Positions 38,901 to 53,900 are shown, counted from the first letter of the stretch. The stretch is 64,000 nucleotides of DNA from Serripes groenlandicus (GCA_031761405.1 JASEVX010000007.1:62941062-63005061), one strand, 5' to 3'. Translations and numbers: made by a program. Notes: generated by a model from the letters alone, not told the origin.

Positions 38901-41900
38901 TAGCAACCTAATTTGTATATCATAATATATAATCATTTCATTGGAGTAGGGGGCAAATATTTAACTTTTATAGAAACTAGGGCTTAATAAAATATAGCTT
39001 GGTGTGGGGATTTATATACGACATTATACAATTTGTTATTAAGTTCAACTCATTATCATCTCATCCTATATTTCTCTATAAGATAACAAATTTCAAGAAA
39101 TAAGGTCATCATTAAATTAAAATAACTTAACCCTCTCCACCATACAACAAATCTGCAGCAGACGACTTTGAAAAAAATCTAAGCAAAATTTAAGGGAAAA
39201 CCTCTATAAATGAAATTATAAATATTGAATAGAGTTGAAAGCATTGTGGCAAAAGGAGAAATTGCTGATGATGAGCAGTTTCTTTTTTTCCACAATTTTT
39301 TCAAAAGTTGTCTGCTTCAGAAAGAGCCGAGCCCCGGTAGCGACGCGGACTGTCAATCCAGGGGTTGTGAGTTTGAATCCCGGCTCCGCCAACTTTCTTT
39401 CTGACGTTTGACAAAACGAAGTCAATGTGACATGCGTCATTAGTCTTACTGACTCTGGTTTGGCTTCATTTAAAGTAAAATTCACATAAAGAGGAGGGCT
39501 ACACATTTTAATGTTTTTGATGGAAATACATCTAGATTTATTTAACCCCTTCCCACATAAAATTGCTTTCTGCTGCCTGGAAATCATTGTGACAAAAGAA
39601 GATATTATTGAGAATAGTGTTTTATTCTTATTTCTTCAAAATGTTGACAAGACTAAAAAGTTTGCATTTTAGCACTGCTATTTTTATGCTGCAATTAACC
39701 CTTTCCCTCATACGACAATTCTGCAGACGACTTTGAACGTATTTTGTCAAAACATAGAAAATCTCCATAATTGAATGGATAACCTAAAAGTGGAAAACAT
39801 TGTGGCAAAAGGAGAAATTGCACGTTTTGTGCAATTTCTTCTTTTGTCATTACGTTTTCAAAAAGCTGTCTGCTGCAGAGGCGTCAGAAAGCGTCTATAT
39901 GAGGGAAAGGGTTAAAGCCTGCATTAGGGGCATGTTGCATTGAATACTGACCACATCAAAATCATAAGTGTTATTATGTTAGACAAATGTAGCTTAATTC
40001 CTCGATAAAATTTCAGCTTCTTCTGTGTACTGGATTTTCTGTCTTTAACTTAACCCTTTCCCACATACAACAAATCTTTGATGACTTTGAACACACCTTG
40101 CCAAAAAATATAGGAAAATATCTATATCAGAAAGTATGATTAGCAGACGGCTTTTTGAAAACATAGTGACAAAAGAAGAAATTGCTCAAAATGAGCAATT
40201 TCTCCTTTTGCTATTTTTTGACAAAATATGTTCAAAGTCGTCTGCTGCAGAATTGTCATATGAGGGAAAAGGTTAATGCTTTCAAACTTTCATGCTGCAA
40301 TTTAGTTGCATCTGGGAGAGAGTTGACTGCATGCACAGTATGTGTTGGGTAAAAACTAACTATTGTAAAACACACAATACTATTGCACACAGGTCGGAAT
40401 ATCTCATTTCAAGGTTAAACTCACTGTGTATGGTTTTTAAGCCACAAACTGTATTATATCCACTGACAAATTTGAAAATGGTGTTAATGGCTTCCCTCCT
40501 TTGCGTTCAGGTCTGCACGTATCATAGCACTAAGACTGATGCATTGGTGTTGAGATAAAAAATTACCCATAGTAGTCGTAAATTACCAAAAAAAACGTCT
40601 TGATATAATTGAAATAAAAAAATTATATTGTTGAAACCACCTTCTTTAAAAGTATATTATCTTCTGTAAAATCTATTAAAAATCATTCAACTGATACATC
40701 TAAATTGTTTTAAATAAAATAAAATTAAAAGTATAGTTACTTAAAAAGTAATGTATGCATGATTTTACCTGTAATTTCAAGTAAACTGGAAATAAAGGTA
40801 CCTTAATGATGCTGTGCGTAACACACTTACTTTAACCCTTTACCTCATATAGACGCTTTCTGACGCCTCTGCAGCAGATTACTTTTTGAAAACATAGTGA
40901 CAAAAGAAGAAATTGCTCAAAACAAGCAATTTCTCCTTTTGCCACAATGTTTACCACTTTTAGTCATACTGGTTATCCATTCAATTATTGAGATTTTCTT
41001 TTTTTTTGACAAAATATTTTTCAAAGTCGTCTGCTGCAAATTTGTCGTATGAGGGAAAGGGTTAACTGTATGCCCTTTTTTGTTAGCTGTTTATTACTAT
41101 TATTTATATAATACTTTTAGAATCATCTGTTTTGAAAACCTCTGAAAAACATCTGAAGTGTAGTGCAACATAGATGGATATTTAACCCTTTTCCACATAC
41201 AACAAATCTGCAGCAGACTACTTAGAAATCATCTGGTAAAAATATGGTTAACCCCTATAAATGAAAGTTTTGTCATTGCATAGAGTTGAAAAGATTGTGA
41301 CAAAAGGAGGAATTGCGCATTATGAGTAATTTCTCCTTTTACCACAATGTTTTCTAAAGGCGGCTGCTGCAGAGGCGCCAAAAAGTGTCTGTTTCTGGGG
41401 AAAGGGTTGAAATCATATTGGGAAAAAGGGAAATTGCTCACCGTGCATACATTCTCTTTTCCCATAATGTATCTGAAGGGCCTCATTGCCCTCTTATTTC
41501 AATGCTTAACCCTTTCCCTCATATAGACGCTTTCTGACGCCTCTGCAGCAGACGGCTTTTTGAAAACATAGTGACAAAAGAAGAAATTGCACAAAACATG
41601 CAATTTCTCCTTTTGCCACAATGTTTTCCACTTTTTGTCATAGGTTATCCATTCAATTATGGAGATTTTCTATGTTTTGACAAAATACGTTCAAAGTCGT
41701 CTGCTGCAGATTTGCCGTATGAGGGAAAGGGTTAATGAATGGGGCAATATGAAAGTATGCAATAACGAGTCACCATGGCCCTCTTGTTATGAAAACAAAC
41801 ATATTTGCTGTTCAATTTGCTTAACCCTTTCCCTCATACAACAATTCTGCAGCAGACGACTTTGAACATATTTTGTCTAAAGATAGAAAATCTCTATAAT

Positions 41901-44900
41901 TGAATGGATAACCTATGATTAAAAGTGGAAAACATGGTGGAAAAAGGAGAAATTGCTCGTTTTGAGCAATTTCTTCTTTTGTCACTATGTTTTCAAAAGG
42001 CCGTCTGCTGCAGAGGCGTCCGAAAGCGTCTATATGAGGGGAAGGGTTAACTCTTATTTTGCATGTTTAACTCCATTAATGTGTTATAGTTGTTTTGAAT
42101 GATTGACTTTTAACAACGTCAAAGGATTAAACCAAAGTTCATTTGCATGTTTTACTTAACCAGTTAAACCCTTTCCCACATACAGATGCTATCAGTGCAG
42201 CCGACTTCTTTTGAAAACAAGCAATTTCTCCTTTTGTAACAATGTTTTCAACTCTTATTTAATAATAATACTTTCATTGATAAAAATTATCCACATTATA
42301 ACAGTGATGTGTTAAAAGAAATCTACAGATTTCCTGTATGAGGGAATGGGTTTATTCAATTGATTGACTGTCTTTCTGTAATGCTTGACTTCATTTGATG
42401 TTAATTTGTTTAGTTTTCAAAATGCATCATGTGGTTATATCAAGACACGATCGTATTTGTGATTAACAACAACTTCTTTCTCTTGTATCAATAAACTTTT
42501 GTGTTGATGCACATTTAAAGGCATGCTTGAGACATCTTTAATGAATGTTTATTTAGTTCCCCTCAGTGCAAAGTCTGCAGCAGACAACATCAAAAAATGT
42601 AAATAAAAATGCTGAAGTAGACATTTCTCATTACGGGCAATTTCTACTTTTGCCACAATGTTTTCAAGAGTTGTGTGCTGCAGAGGCGTCATAAAGCTTT
42701 TATGTTTGGGAAAGGGTAAGAATTATGAATTATTTCTACTAGCTAAAGATGTTGTATAATGATCGAACAATAAGATTTTATGAAATGTGTGTGATCGATG
42801 TTGTTGTTAGTTATAGACCAACACAGATGCAGAGGGTTTAATTTCAGTTAACTGTTTCCCTCATACGACAATTCTGCAGCAGACGACTTTGAACATATTT
42901 TGTCAAAAAATAGAAAATCTCTATAATTGAATGGATAACCTATGACTAAAAGTGGAAAACACTGAAAACATTGTGGCAAAAGGAGAAATTGCTCAATGAG
43001 CAATTTCTTCTTTTGTCACTATGTTTTCAAAAAACCTTTCTGCTGCAGAGGCGCCGGAAAGTGTCTATATGAGGGGAAGCGTTAAGGTCCATTGACAAAA
43101 GAGTTAAAAAATAGCTGTAGTGGCTTCCCTGCTTAGAGCTGATTGTTTTAGGAATAGTAGAACTGATAATGCTTAGACTTTTCCCACATTTTGAGGCAAC
43201 TGCAGCAGACGACTTTTGAAAACATTGTGGCAAAATGATTAATTGTTCATAAAGAGCATTTTCTCATTTCGCCACAAAGTTTTCAATTCCATACAATAAT
43301 CATACTTTTATTTTTAGATTTGTTCCATATTTTACATAAATGTACCTACTCAAAATCGTAGACTGCAGATTTGTTATAAGTGGTTAAGTGTAAGCATCAA
43401 TATGATCTTGCTTTTATTTTTAAGTTAAAAACAAAGGAAACACATTAATATATAACTGAAATACTGTTGAAAGCTTACTGATACAATGTACAAAATAATT
43501 GATGGAACATATCAATTTTAATAATAGTTCATGACTTTTGGCTTCTGTTTTAAATTGTGGTGTGTCAGGTGAAAGCATCCTCGGTACCCAAGCTATTCAT
43601 AAAATATATCATATATTTATGAATAGCCTAGGTAACGAGGATGGGTGAAAGATAAAGGACCATTATGTTCCTGGTGATAATTTTGAAGTCTAAATTAAGT
43701 AGACTGTAAGGAAATAGAAAATTCCAAAGAAAAAACATCAGAATTTATGTTAGTTTAACTTGAAAAAATTACCATTGCTGGATCATACTAAATTCAAATA
43801 TATGTACATGTAATAATTAATGATCTTTGATAATATTCAATGCTGAAATATGTAATTGTCTTTCATTGCATAAAATTGCACAGCTATATTTTCACTTGAA
43901 AAAGTCAATTTTCTTTTATATTTCAGTATCTCCCGATACGACTAGTTTAGAAACAACTACAACAACATCAGCAATTTCAACAAACATTTCTACATCATTA
44001 TTATCATCTTTATCATTATCATCAATGTCAATTGCATCTCCTGAAGAAACAAACACAACCTCAGCAAATGTTAGACCCATGCTTTCTGCAAATTCGGTTC
44101 ATACAGTTGCATCTTCCCAACCCTTTGTATTCACTGCCTCATCAATTCAATCAACACCATCGTTGTCTTCATCACTACCAATTTCCCTCACATCATCAGA
44201 TTATGTACCAAGTTTGACATCAATGTCACCAACATCCACCCATACTGTAAATGATGAGAGATCTTTTACCCCACCTAGAGCTGATCAACTAATACTGTCA
44301 AGAGAGGAGGGAGGATTGTTACCGCCCACTTCTTCCCAGCATGCAATGGTCACATGGACGTCCCACCAACTTGGATATAAGCACTTGCCTTTTTCTCCTA
44401 TACATAGGTAAATATGACATCAATATCATTAAATTCAGACCTGAACTTGGCTCCCTGTATACAGATCGGATGACAGCCCCAAACAGGTCATTTAAGATTG
44501 ACCTATGCATCAATCAATCAAATTGTAGCTTACAAAATAGACCGGTATAGTAATGATAACCTATAAAAAATAAATGAAATGGAGAAGCGTTGATTGTCGA
44601 GTGTTCCGATTCAAGTATAAAATTTGTTGTATCATGCAATTCCATTGGACAAAAAATCTGAGCATATGCTCATGAGTATGTGGTCAATTAGAGACGGCCT
44701 TTTATACGGTGTAGTGAGATCCAATATACATAAAGCAAAGTATTTTGGCCTGTTTGATGAGATTGATAGGGCACTTTATATATAGGTATTGGTCTACATG
44801 TATGTACTATGTAAACATTTTATCTACCTTTTACCGATACAGACAATATTTGGAACACGACCTTTGAAAATATTAAGAGAAAAGGAGGAATCATGGCCCT

Positions 44901-47900
44901 CTTGTTTGAGTCTTGTGCCTATATATCATACTATTACTTTGATACTGACATTTAACCCTTTCCCATATACAACAAATCTGCAGCAGACGTCTTTGAAAAC
45001 ATAGTGAAAAAAAACCTGAAAAATCTCCGTAAAATACAGCTTAATTGTTAAATAAAGTTGAAAACAATGTGGCCAAAGGAGTAATTGTTCATCATGAGCA
45101 ATTTCACCTTTGGCCACAATGTTTTCAAAAGTCGTCTGCTGCTATTGTGCCGAAATGCATCTGCAGGTGGGAAAGGGCAGACACTTGTATTTCTTGTCTT
45201 ATAATGTTTTCTGTGTGCAAGGGACATATGTTATTTGGAACGCACTTTTTTATCTTTCTAGGTATGCCTCCTCTGGCAATACAGAAGCTTTACGTAAACT
45301 CATTATAGATCTTGATGCAGATGTTAATTTACCCATGAAGGATGGCACGACACCGTGTCATTGTGCTGCAGAAAACGGCAAAGAAGGTATTTATATTTAT
45401 ACTCTCAATCATGAACCATGAAATGCATTCCTCTGTATTTCTGTTGAAATGTAATATGCTTCAACCTTTCCCACACACAACAACTCTGCTGCAGATGACT
45501 GAAAACATTTAGTCAAAAATATGCGGACTTTGTTTATGAAAGGACAATTATTGAATAAGGCTGATAACAATCAAAATCATCTGCTGCAAGGGCGTCGGAA
45601 TACATCTTTGTGTTGGAAAAGGTTGTAATGCAGTCATGGCTCAATGGTCTAAACCATACAGATGTTTTGTTTGTGAATTCATAATTGCCGTCACGGAAAG
45701 GTCATGGCTGAACATTCCCACAATATCAATACATTCCAATCAAAACCAATGTTGTTGGTACTCAAAAGAATTGTCTCTTTTTCTTTTTCTTTTTTTGTCT
45801 GAATTCTTTAGAGAACCAACAACATAGAGTTAGTTATAGGGCCAAATAAGGATTATATAACATGCAAAATGCCCCTTATCTAGAGCTCTGCATATTTCAA
45901 GGTCAAATGTCAAAATGATGGCATTATGCCCCGAACTGGAATGGAAGTTCTGTCTTGCACGCAATACAAGGAATCAGTGTACATTAGATATCTATATCTA
46001 TATCCCTGGTGATACCCTTTTCCAAGTACAATGATTCAGTATCATACGACTAAAAAATATATGGATTCCTCATAAATGAAGGTATGGGAAAAATTTGAAA
46101 ACATTGTACAGAAAGGAGAAATAGCTAATTATGAACAATTACAACTTTTGACACAATCTTTTCAAAAGCCATCTGTTTTAGAAGCTTTAAAACATGTCTA
46201 CAAGTCACATTGAAGTGGGAAGGGGTTAAACAGTTCAATAGCAAACTTAAAAAGTATTTTTCTTTCAAATTGTTGACAGAATGTTTGAAGCTTCTGATAA
46301 GCCGAGGTGGAAATATAAACTGTTTGAGAGATGACCAGTTAACCCCTGTACATTGTGCTGCAGCGCAGGGCCACAGCCAGTAAGTATATTGACTTCTTAA
46401 CTTTCGGATCCATTACCGATTCAGGTTGCCATTGCAACTGAAGAAAAAATATCGTCTCCTCAGATTATTTTGGCACGATATTCGAATTATTTTGTAGAAT
46501 TGTTCTTTGGCTGACCATTTACCAGAATCTTCAAGCCATGTTGTTTGATAAATTGATTGGCCTTAATGCCTAAACATTTAAAAAATCTTAAAGTGATCAG
46601 TTTAAAAGTCATCTTCCCAAAACATATTGTTTAGATTGTTTAAATTATTACATAGAAATATGCCTTAATGCCTGAAAATGTAAATAATCTTTAAGTGATT
46701 AGTCGAAAAGTTGTCTTCTCAAAACATATCATTTTGATTTTCAAATTATTCCATAGAAATGTCTCAATGTTGACCCTCTACCTGATTCCTTCAAGTCAGG
46801 TTGATTGCTTAAGTAACATGTCCCATAGGGAGACAGGGATGTTTTTATGCTTTATTCCTTAAGTGAAACCTTAAAAACTTCTTCTAAACAAATTGGTCTG
46901 ATTTTCTAATTATTGCATAGAAACAAGAGCTCTTAGCAATGTTAATTGGTAAATACACATGACCATTATGGAGTCTGGCTGTTTTAGCTTTATGCCCAAG
47001 TGTATCAAGTCTTTTTTGTTGCCTTATTATAGTTGAGTGATATTGGCCAGCCTTATCCTTCATCTTTGCACAAGTTATCTGCTTCAGAAATTGCAAACAG
47101 TTGAAGGTGCCAGCTACCTACAAAAGTCAGGGAAATATTTTTTTTTTTAAAGCCAGTGAATTGGTATGGATTTTCAAACACTCTTATTAGACTTAACTCT
47201 TTCCCTCATATAGACGCTTTCTGACGCCTCTGCAGCAGACAGCTTTTTGAAAACATAGTGACAAAAGAAGAAATTGCACAAAACGTGCAATTTCTCCTTT
47301 TGCCACAATGTTTTCCACTTTTAGTCATAGGTTTGGGTATAATTAAATGAATCATTTTCCTTCGACCAGGTGTTTGGACCTATTACTGACGCATGGTGGA
47401 CAGTGCCACATAACTGATCAATCCCTGTGGACGGCTCTTCACTGGGCAGCTGCTAATGGACATGTGGAATGTTGTCAAATTTTGCTTAAAAGGGGCGCCA
47501 AAAGGACTGCCTTATCTAGTGTAAGAATATTTTTATTATGACAAGCTTGTGAACGAAAATTGTACACACACAATAATCAGATCGAGTATATTATGGGATT
47601 ACATGCGGCAGGTGGGAAGTACCAAAAGAATTTGTCATTCCCTATCCCAATCAATCCTTATCAAATTGCCTGAGATTCTTAACACTTTCCATCACATTCT
47701 GACACCTACAGCAGATGACTTTTTAAAACATTGTGACATAAAGAGAAATTGCTTACAATGAATAACTTCTCCATTTTTCACAATTTCATATATTTGGCAA
47801 ATTATTTTCAAAGATGTCTGCTAAAGACGTGTTGTATGTGGGAAAGAAATAAGTTTTATTCTCTTTAATGAGAGTACATTGTGACAACTCGGCATTTTTG

Positions 47901-50900
47901 CTTCCCTTTTTGTGTCACCTGCGTAGCATGGTAGGCACTTAGTGATTACTTTTTTTTTGTCCGTCGTCTGTCTGTCGTCACACTTTTTCGTCACGTTTTC
48001 AAATAACTTTTTTTCTACTCAAAGGATTACATTGAAACTTCTGACAAATGTTTATATCAGAGTTATTGCCCCTTTCTTGTCAAAAATTAAAATTTTCTGA
48101 TAAGGCCCCGGCAGGTGACACACATGCTCCGGGGAGTACTCCATTCTTGTTAATTTTTTTAAATTGTCATACAAATCTGCATAAGGGATATAAGAAACAA
48201 TATTCTGAGTAGTTTGATTGCATGTAGAAGGAAAAAATAATTCTGATATCCTGTCTCCTTGTTAAATAACAATGTATTAGAACGCAAAATGTTATTATTT
48301 CACTGCTCCTACAGTACAGCCATTTAATGACATTTGTATTAACCAATTCCTCTTTCAACACTGTTTACAGAAGATAATATGGAAAAGGCATAGCCTCAAA
48401 ACGAGCACAAAAACAGAACAGAACAAGATATTACATAATATTATTAAACAGAAGAAACATATCAAAAACCTTTCAATTATTCTTACAAAACAGAACATTT
48501 ACATTTTATCATAGAGCTCTTTAATCTTTATGACCAGGGCCTTTAGTATATTCCATGCTCAATCCTGAAGGATATTTGTAGTAAGTCACAAAATAAGCTC
48601 TCTGGGTCACTAAAACAGAAAGGAGTTGCTCTGAATCTAAACAACTTATTGTTTCCATCTAAAGCAGTCCAAACATCCACTTGTATCGCTCTAGAGACTT
48701 ACCTGCTAGACTGTCAGATGACAGATACAATGTAATCTGCAGTATCTAGAATATAGTTCCAACGTTGTCCATTGAAGTTTTAAAACAAGCACAAATTGAG
48801 ACATGACTAGAGGGGACTATATAAAAAAGTTCCAACTCTGATCATATCCCGGGTCGTGAAAGTTCATGGTGTTGGCAAGTCTTTTCTTCACTGATCATCC
48901 TTCAGATCCCGGATGTGGTCGGATGGATGTCTCCTCTAAATTGTCAGACACTCCAAACTCTCAATGTTAAACTACTGTTTTAGTTATTATAAGATGAAAT
49001 GGAATGTTTAAATTTTTAAAAACAAATAATTTCAAAATAATAATTATATATTGCACTTGTTAATTGATTGTTGGGATGGGTCCACTGGGACACGTCTGTT
49101 TTGAACCACAGACTTGTCTTAGTGGAAGCATCTCTACAATGGTCAAATCACTATTGTTTACAATTTTAAGCCATGGGAAAATCACATTCCAAAGTGATGA
49201 CATCATCATATCTATTTCCCTCATAGCGTTTTACTAACAACTCTATTTTTTGTCTAATAAATCATAGAATACGAATTTATTTCGCGGGATTCACTCTGTG
49301 ATTGAAAGCTCTGTCCCAGTATAACCTAATACACCTATTATGGATGAATTCTCCAACAATTGTTCAGTCTATTTTTACCTTTGCTATATTCTCCCATCTG
49401 CAAAATGTAATACATTGTATGGGGTTGACAAGGTATATTTATTAACCTACCTCTACAGCAAGTCAATCCTGATGTAATTTTAAATCCATTTATAAACACT
49501 TTAACTCCAACAGGAATTCGTTGTGGCCCCATAGTTTGCAGTTTCCGTGATATAACTGAAATATTGTTGAAAACTATGTAAAATCCCTAATAAAAACAAA
49601 ACATTATTGTATGCATTTAACTTAAACATTATTTCCGTTGTATCATAGAAACTGTTTGCTTATTCATGATGCCTCGATAAATGAACCAGTACAGTACTTG
49701 GCTAGTAAATGTACCTTGCCATGACCAAAAACCATCTGTGGATCGAACCCAGGGATGCCTGGTTCCACAATATAGACACAAAACCACAGACAAAATTACT
49801 AATCTTATATTATGTAATCATCTGCCTTGCTTTAGTTTATTTCATTTTCATTTTGTGAACACCTAAGTATAATTTTGAATATTATTTTTAGTTTGTTAGC
49901 AATCAATATCTTGAGTTATGATGCCCAGCCTTGCCACATGTAGGCGAACTCTAGTGACCTAGATTTTAAACCGACATGATCTATTTTTAGAAATTGGTCT
50001 AGCTATTGACAAGACAAACTGTCTAACAAAGTGTCAAGCTGCTGATGCAAATAATGCAGTCTCTAGTATTAAAAATATTTTTCTCAAATTTAGCCTTTTG
50101 ACCTAGTTTTTGACAGAACATGACCTTCACTAAAACTTAGATTAGATATCATGAAGAAATCTATTAAAAATGTGGTTTCCACAATATTCACAAAGTTTTC
50201 CATTAATTTGGCGAAGTGACCTAGTTTTAGACCCGACATGACCCATTTTCAAACTTGGCCTAGATATCAGCAAGAAAAAGATTAATTTGGCATAGAAACC
50301 TATAGTTCTTGACCGGACATGACCTACTGGTATATATTCGAACATAGACTATGATGATATTATTCAAATAAAGTTTCAATATATGCTGATTGTTCAAATT
50401 AAAAATGCAACCTCCAGAGTGTTCACAAGATTTCCCTTCAATTTCACCTTGTGACCTAGTTTTTGACCTCACATGATCCAGTTTTGAACTTGGGAAAGAT
50501 TTGATAGAGATAAATGTTCTGATAAACATTCAATAAAAATGGATGCCAAATGTTGCCTGTAGAGTGTTCACAAGGTAATTGGTGTTGATGCCCGACAGAT
50601 GGACAAAATGTGGTCACTAGAGATCACCTTGAGCACTTTGTGCTCAGGTGAGCTAAATAAAACTAGAATGGAGTGCTCCCTGGAGCACGTGTGTCACCTG
50701 CTGGGGCCTTGTCAGAAAATTTAAATATTTGACAGAAAAGGGCAATAACTCTGATATAAAAATTATTTGGATTATCCCCCTTTTGTGAACCAATCACACA
50801 CATTGATATAAACATTTGTCAGAAGTTTCAATGTAATCCTTTGAGTAGAAAAAAAGTTGTTTGAAAATGTGATGAAAAAGTGTGACGGACAGACGGACGA

Positions 50901-53900
50901 CTGACAGCAGACAAAAAAGTAATCCGTAAGTGCCTACCATGCTACGCAGGTGACACAATAAAATGCTTAATTGAAACAATTTAATTTGATTTAAACAAAA
51001 TGTTTGAAAATAACTGTAAATTAGCTCTTATACCTCTCCCATGTACAACACATATGCAGCAGAACGTTTAATTCCTAGACAAAATTGAAAACACTAAAGG
51101 CAAACGTAGAAATTGCTTGGTTAGAATAATTTCTGCTTTTTTCATAATGTTTTCAAAAGTGGTCAGCTGCAGAGTTGTCAGAAAACGTATATACATGTAT
51201 ATATTTATTCAAATTTCTCAGATGTAGAGACAGTAAATTTAATCTAATCACTGTCTGATATTTTAATGTTGTGTTGTATCTAATCATACAGATGCACAGG
51301 CTACTATTAATCTAAACGAATGTCATCATATGTAACTATAGAAACTGTATTTAAATTTTACTGCAAAGACTTCAAAATGGTACTAATGGCTTTCCCTTAA
51401 AAATTGTTGATAGCAGGTTGAAACACCCTACAAACAAGCACGGTAAAGAGATTTACATGTAAAGTAAAATTCAGACATTAATTAACAAGACAATTGAACC
51501 CATATTCAATACAGAAAGATTACTTTGATAACTGAAATAACTTATTTTGGCTGCTTCAGTCATTATCCATGTTTGGAAAACACAATTCATTAACTTCAAT
51601 GTTCAGAGCTCAAGAAATGGCATATTTTGCATGTTATTAAAGCCTTATTTCACATCCTAATGCTAATGTTACAGCTAAATTACTCAAAAGAATCATCAGA
51701 GTGAGACCAGTCTTTGAGTAGTTACTGTACCCACAACATAGGATTAAATGAGTGCTAACTGAGATATTGTGGAAGCAATTAAGACCTGCTTACTCTTCCT
51801 TACATAGTTCTTTGGCTGTTGCCGTTAATTTTGTATGCAGGGCTAAACTCGGGCAATGAAAGAAGAAATTTCCATCACAATGCTGAATGGGAACATCCTT
51901 GACTGGATATAAAGTCAATACATTGTGGATCGAGTTATTATAAAAAAAAGCCATTGAATTTGGATATGGAGGCATGTTTGGAACTAATTAGTGTAATGTA
52001 AGTGAACAAACATAATACAAAGAAATGTAAAATCTGACACTTAATCAGGCAGGCCAAATGTCAAAGTTCTAGTCACCATTTCATTTTCAATGTATGGAGA
52101 AAGCAGATAAACCAGCCAGCTGTGACGTTTGAGTAGAAGTGTAACCAAACAATGTCAGGGCGAAAAACTAACAAGACCTAATGACAGGATATCTTTTTTT
52201 TTATTATCGTAAAAAGCTGAATTAAAACCCCCCATAAAATTCACTACTTGTTGGATTGACTTGTCATTGGTTCAAACCTGTGCAACTTGGATTGGATAGT
52301 GAATTGAGTCTGACACAGATCTGCCAATGCATTTCCATCGATGGACCCAACAATTAATCACTAATAATTAATTAGCCGATCCATTGGTTAAATGAATATA
52401 ATTATAAATTGGTATGAACAAAATATACAGAAATCTAATCTTTATACATAATTAAATAACAATTACACAATCAATGTGATGCAAAATTACATCATATATG
52501 AACAGAGAATATCATCAGAGGTTTTAATTAAATTTACTTATCAGAAAAGCAGATAAATAAAAGACGACATACACTGTGGACAACTTTACATATGACTGAG
52601 TGCGATACACATTTGGAACGCAATCCCAGTTTCATTTTAGGCAACAAAAAGCAATGAACATGTCTGACATAATAAGAATGTTGCAAGGTGCTTACTATAT
52701 ACTATAGTACTATACTATATGTATACTTGCGATTGTGAGGTTGCAGCTCAAACTTACATTATGGCCCAGCAAAATACTCCTAATCTGCACAATTTGGTTT
52801 GGTTTGGTTTCAAACAAATAGTCAATCTAACCAGAACCTTGTAAAATGTTAACAAGATCTAACGTTTCGCCCCAATATGGTTTTGTGACAAGTAGACATA
52901 TGAAAGTAATATAAAAGACCTGTGACAAACTTATCTCCTAGAACGAAAAAAACATTCTCAATTTTTCCTGTCACTTGTTTCATAAAGGCCATTGAAATCA
53001 TTTAGCAGCCGCCCACCTGCTTCCTTTAATCATCATGCCATTTGCATACAAATAGATTGTGAAATGTGGGCCGTGACAGTTTTGCTGACAGGTTTGCGCA
53101 AGCCACTGTTTGTATGCATGACTTTTCGTAAAATGTTGCCATCAAATGTTTATGCAGTGCTAAACTCAGTCTCAGGCAATGAAAAATGCAATTTCCATCA
53201 CTGGGAACATCTGCGACTGAATACAAAACATCTAGAATTCTTATATATTATAATGTTTGTAAATGAACAAATGTGATGTTTGTTTGCAACAAAAATGCAC
53301 TCGATATTAAAGAAAAACGCTATAATTGACACTTACTTGATAAACGTGTAGATCCGGCGGGCGAAATCTAGTAACCGATTCGCTTTCAATGTATCGAAAA
53401 TGCAGGAAACCAGCCAGTGACTGTGCTTGATTATGTATTCTGGGCATAATCTTGCATATTTTAAATTGTTGTTATCCCTAAATGTGTAAATAATTTATTA
53501 TTTGAGATACATATTAGACAAACAAACTAAATAATCTAGGAGTTAATGATGACTTTTCCGCGCTAGATTATCGCGCACCTGTACTGCAGTTCTCTCATAG
53601 CAACAATGGAACATTCTTATTTTACCGGTCACTTGTTTCATAAAATAAACCTGATTGCACTTGATTCTGTTGTCAAAATTATGTATTTCAAGTGGAATTA
53701 CGTTTTATTCAGACACTGGACTATAATTGTAAGCCTTTGTCGCTTTATATTGTTATACAATGACAATCACAACATTTCGAGTTGCACTGAAGACAGTTCC
53801 TTGACAACAAAGCCTTCGTCGCTGCGGACTACTTAGATAAACAATAAATGTTCTTGTTTAATTTATCTACGCCAATCATTTATAAGAAATGTCTTAAAAA

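Noticed and set aside
39216..39587. 123-residue minus-strand frame
   Set aside because: It crosses an old MITE-1 and a SINE fragment, so the frame is accidental.
45045..45421. Overlapping frames starting upstream of exon 8
   Set aside because: One starts inside a MITE-1 copy and only coincidentally continues into the exon. The frame across the true junction comes from exon 7.
48690..48710. Minus-strand exon with a CAG|GTAAGT donor in intron 10
   Set aside because: A single nine-base match is expected about once in two such windows, and no open frame or acceptor accompanies it.
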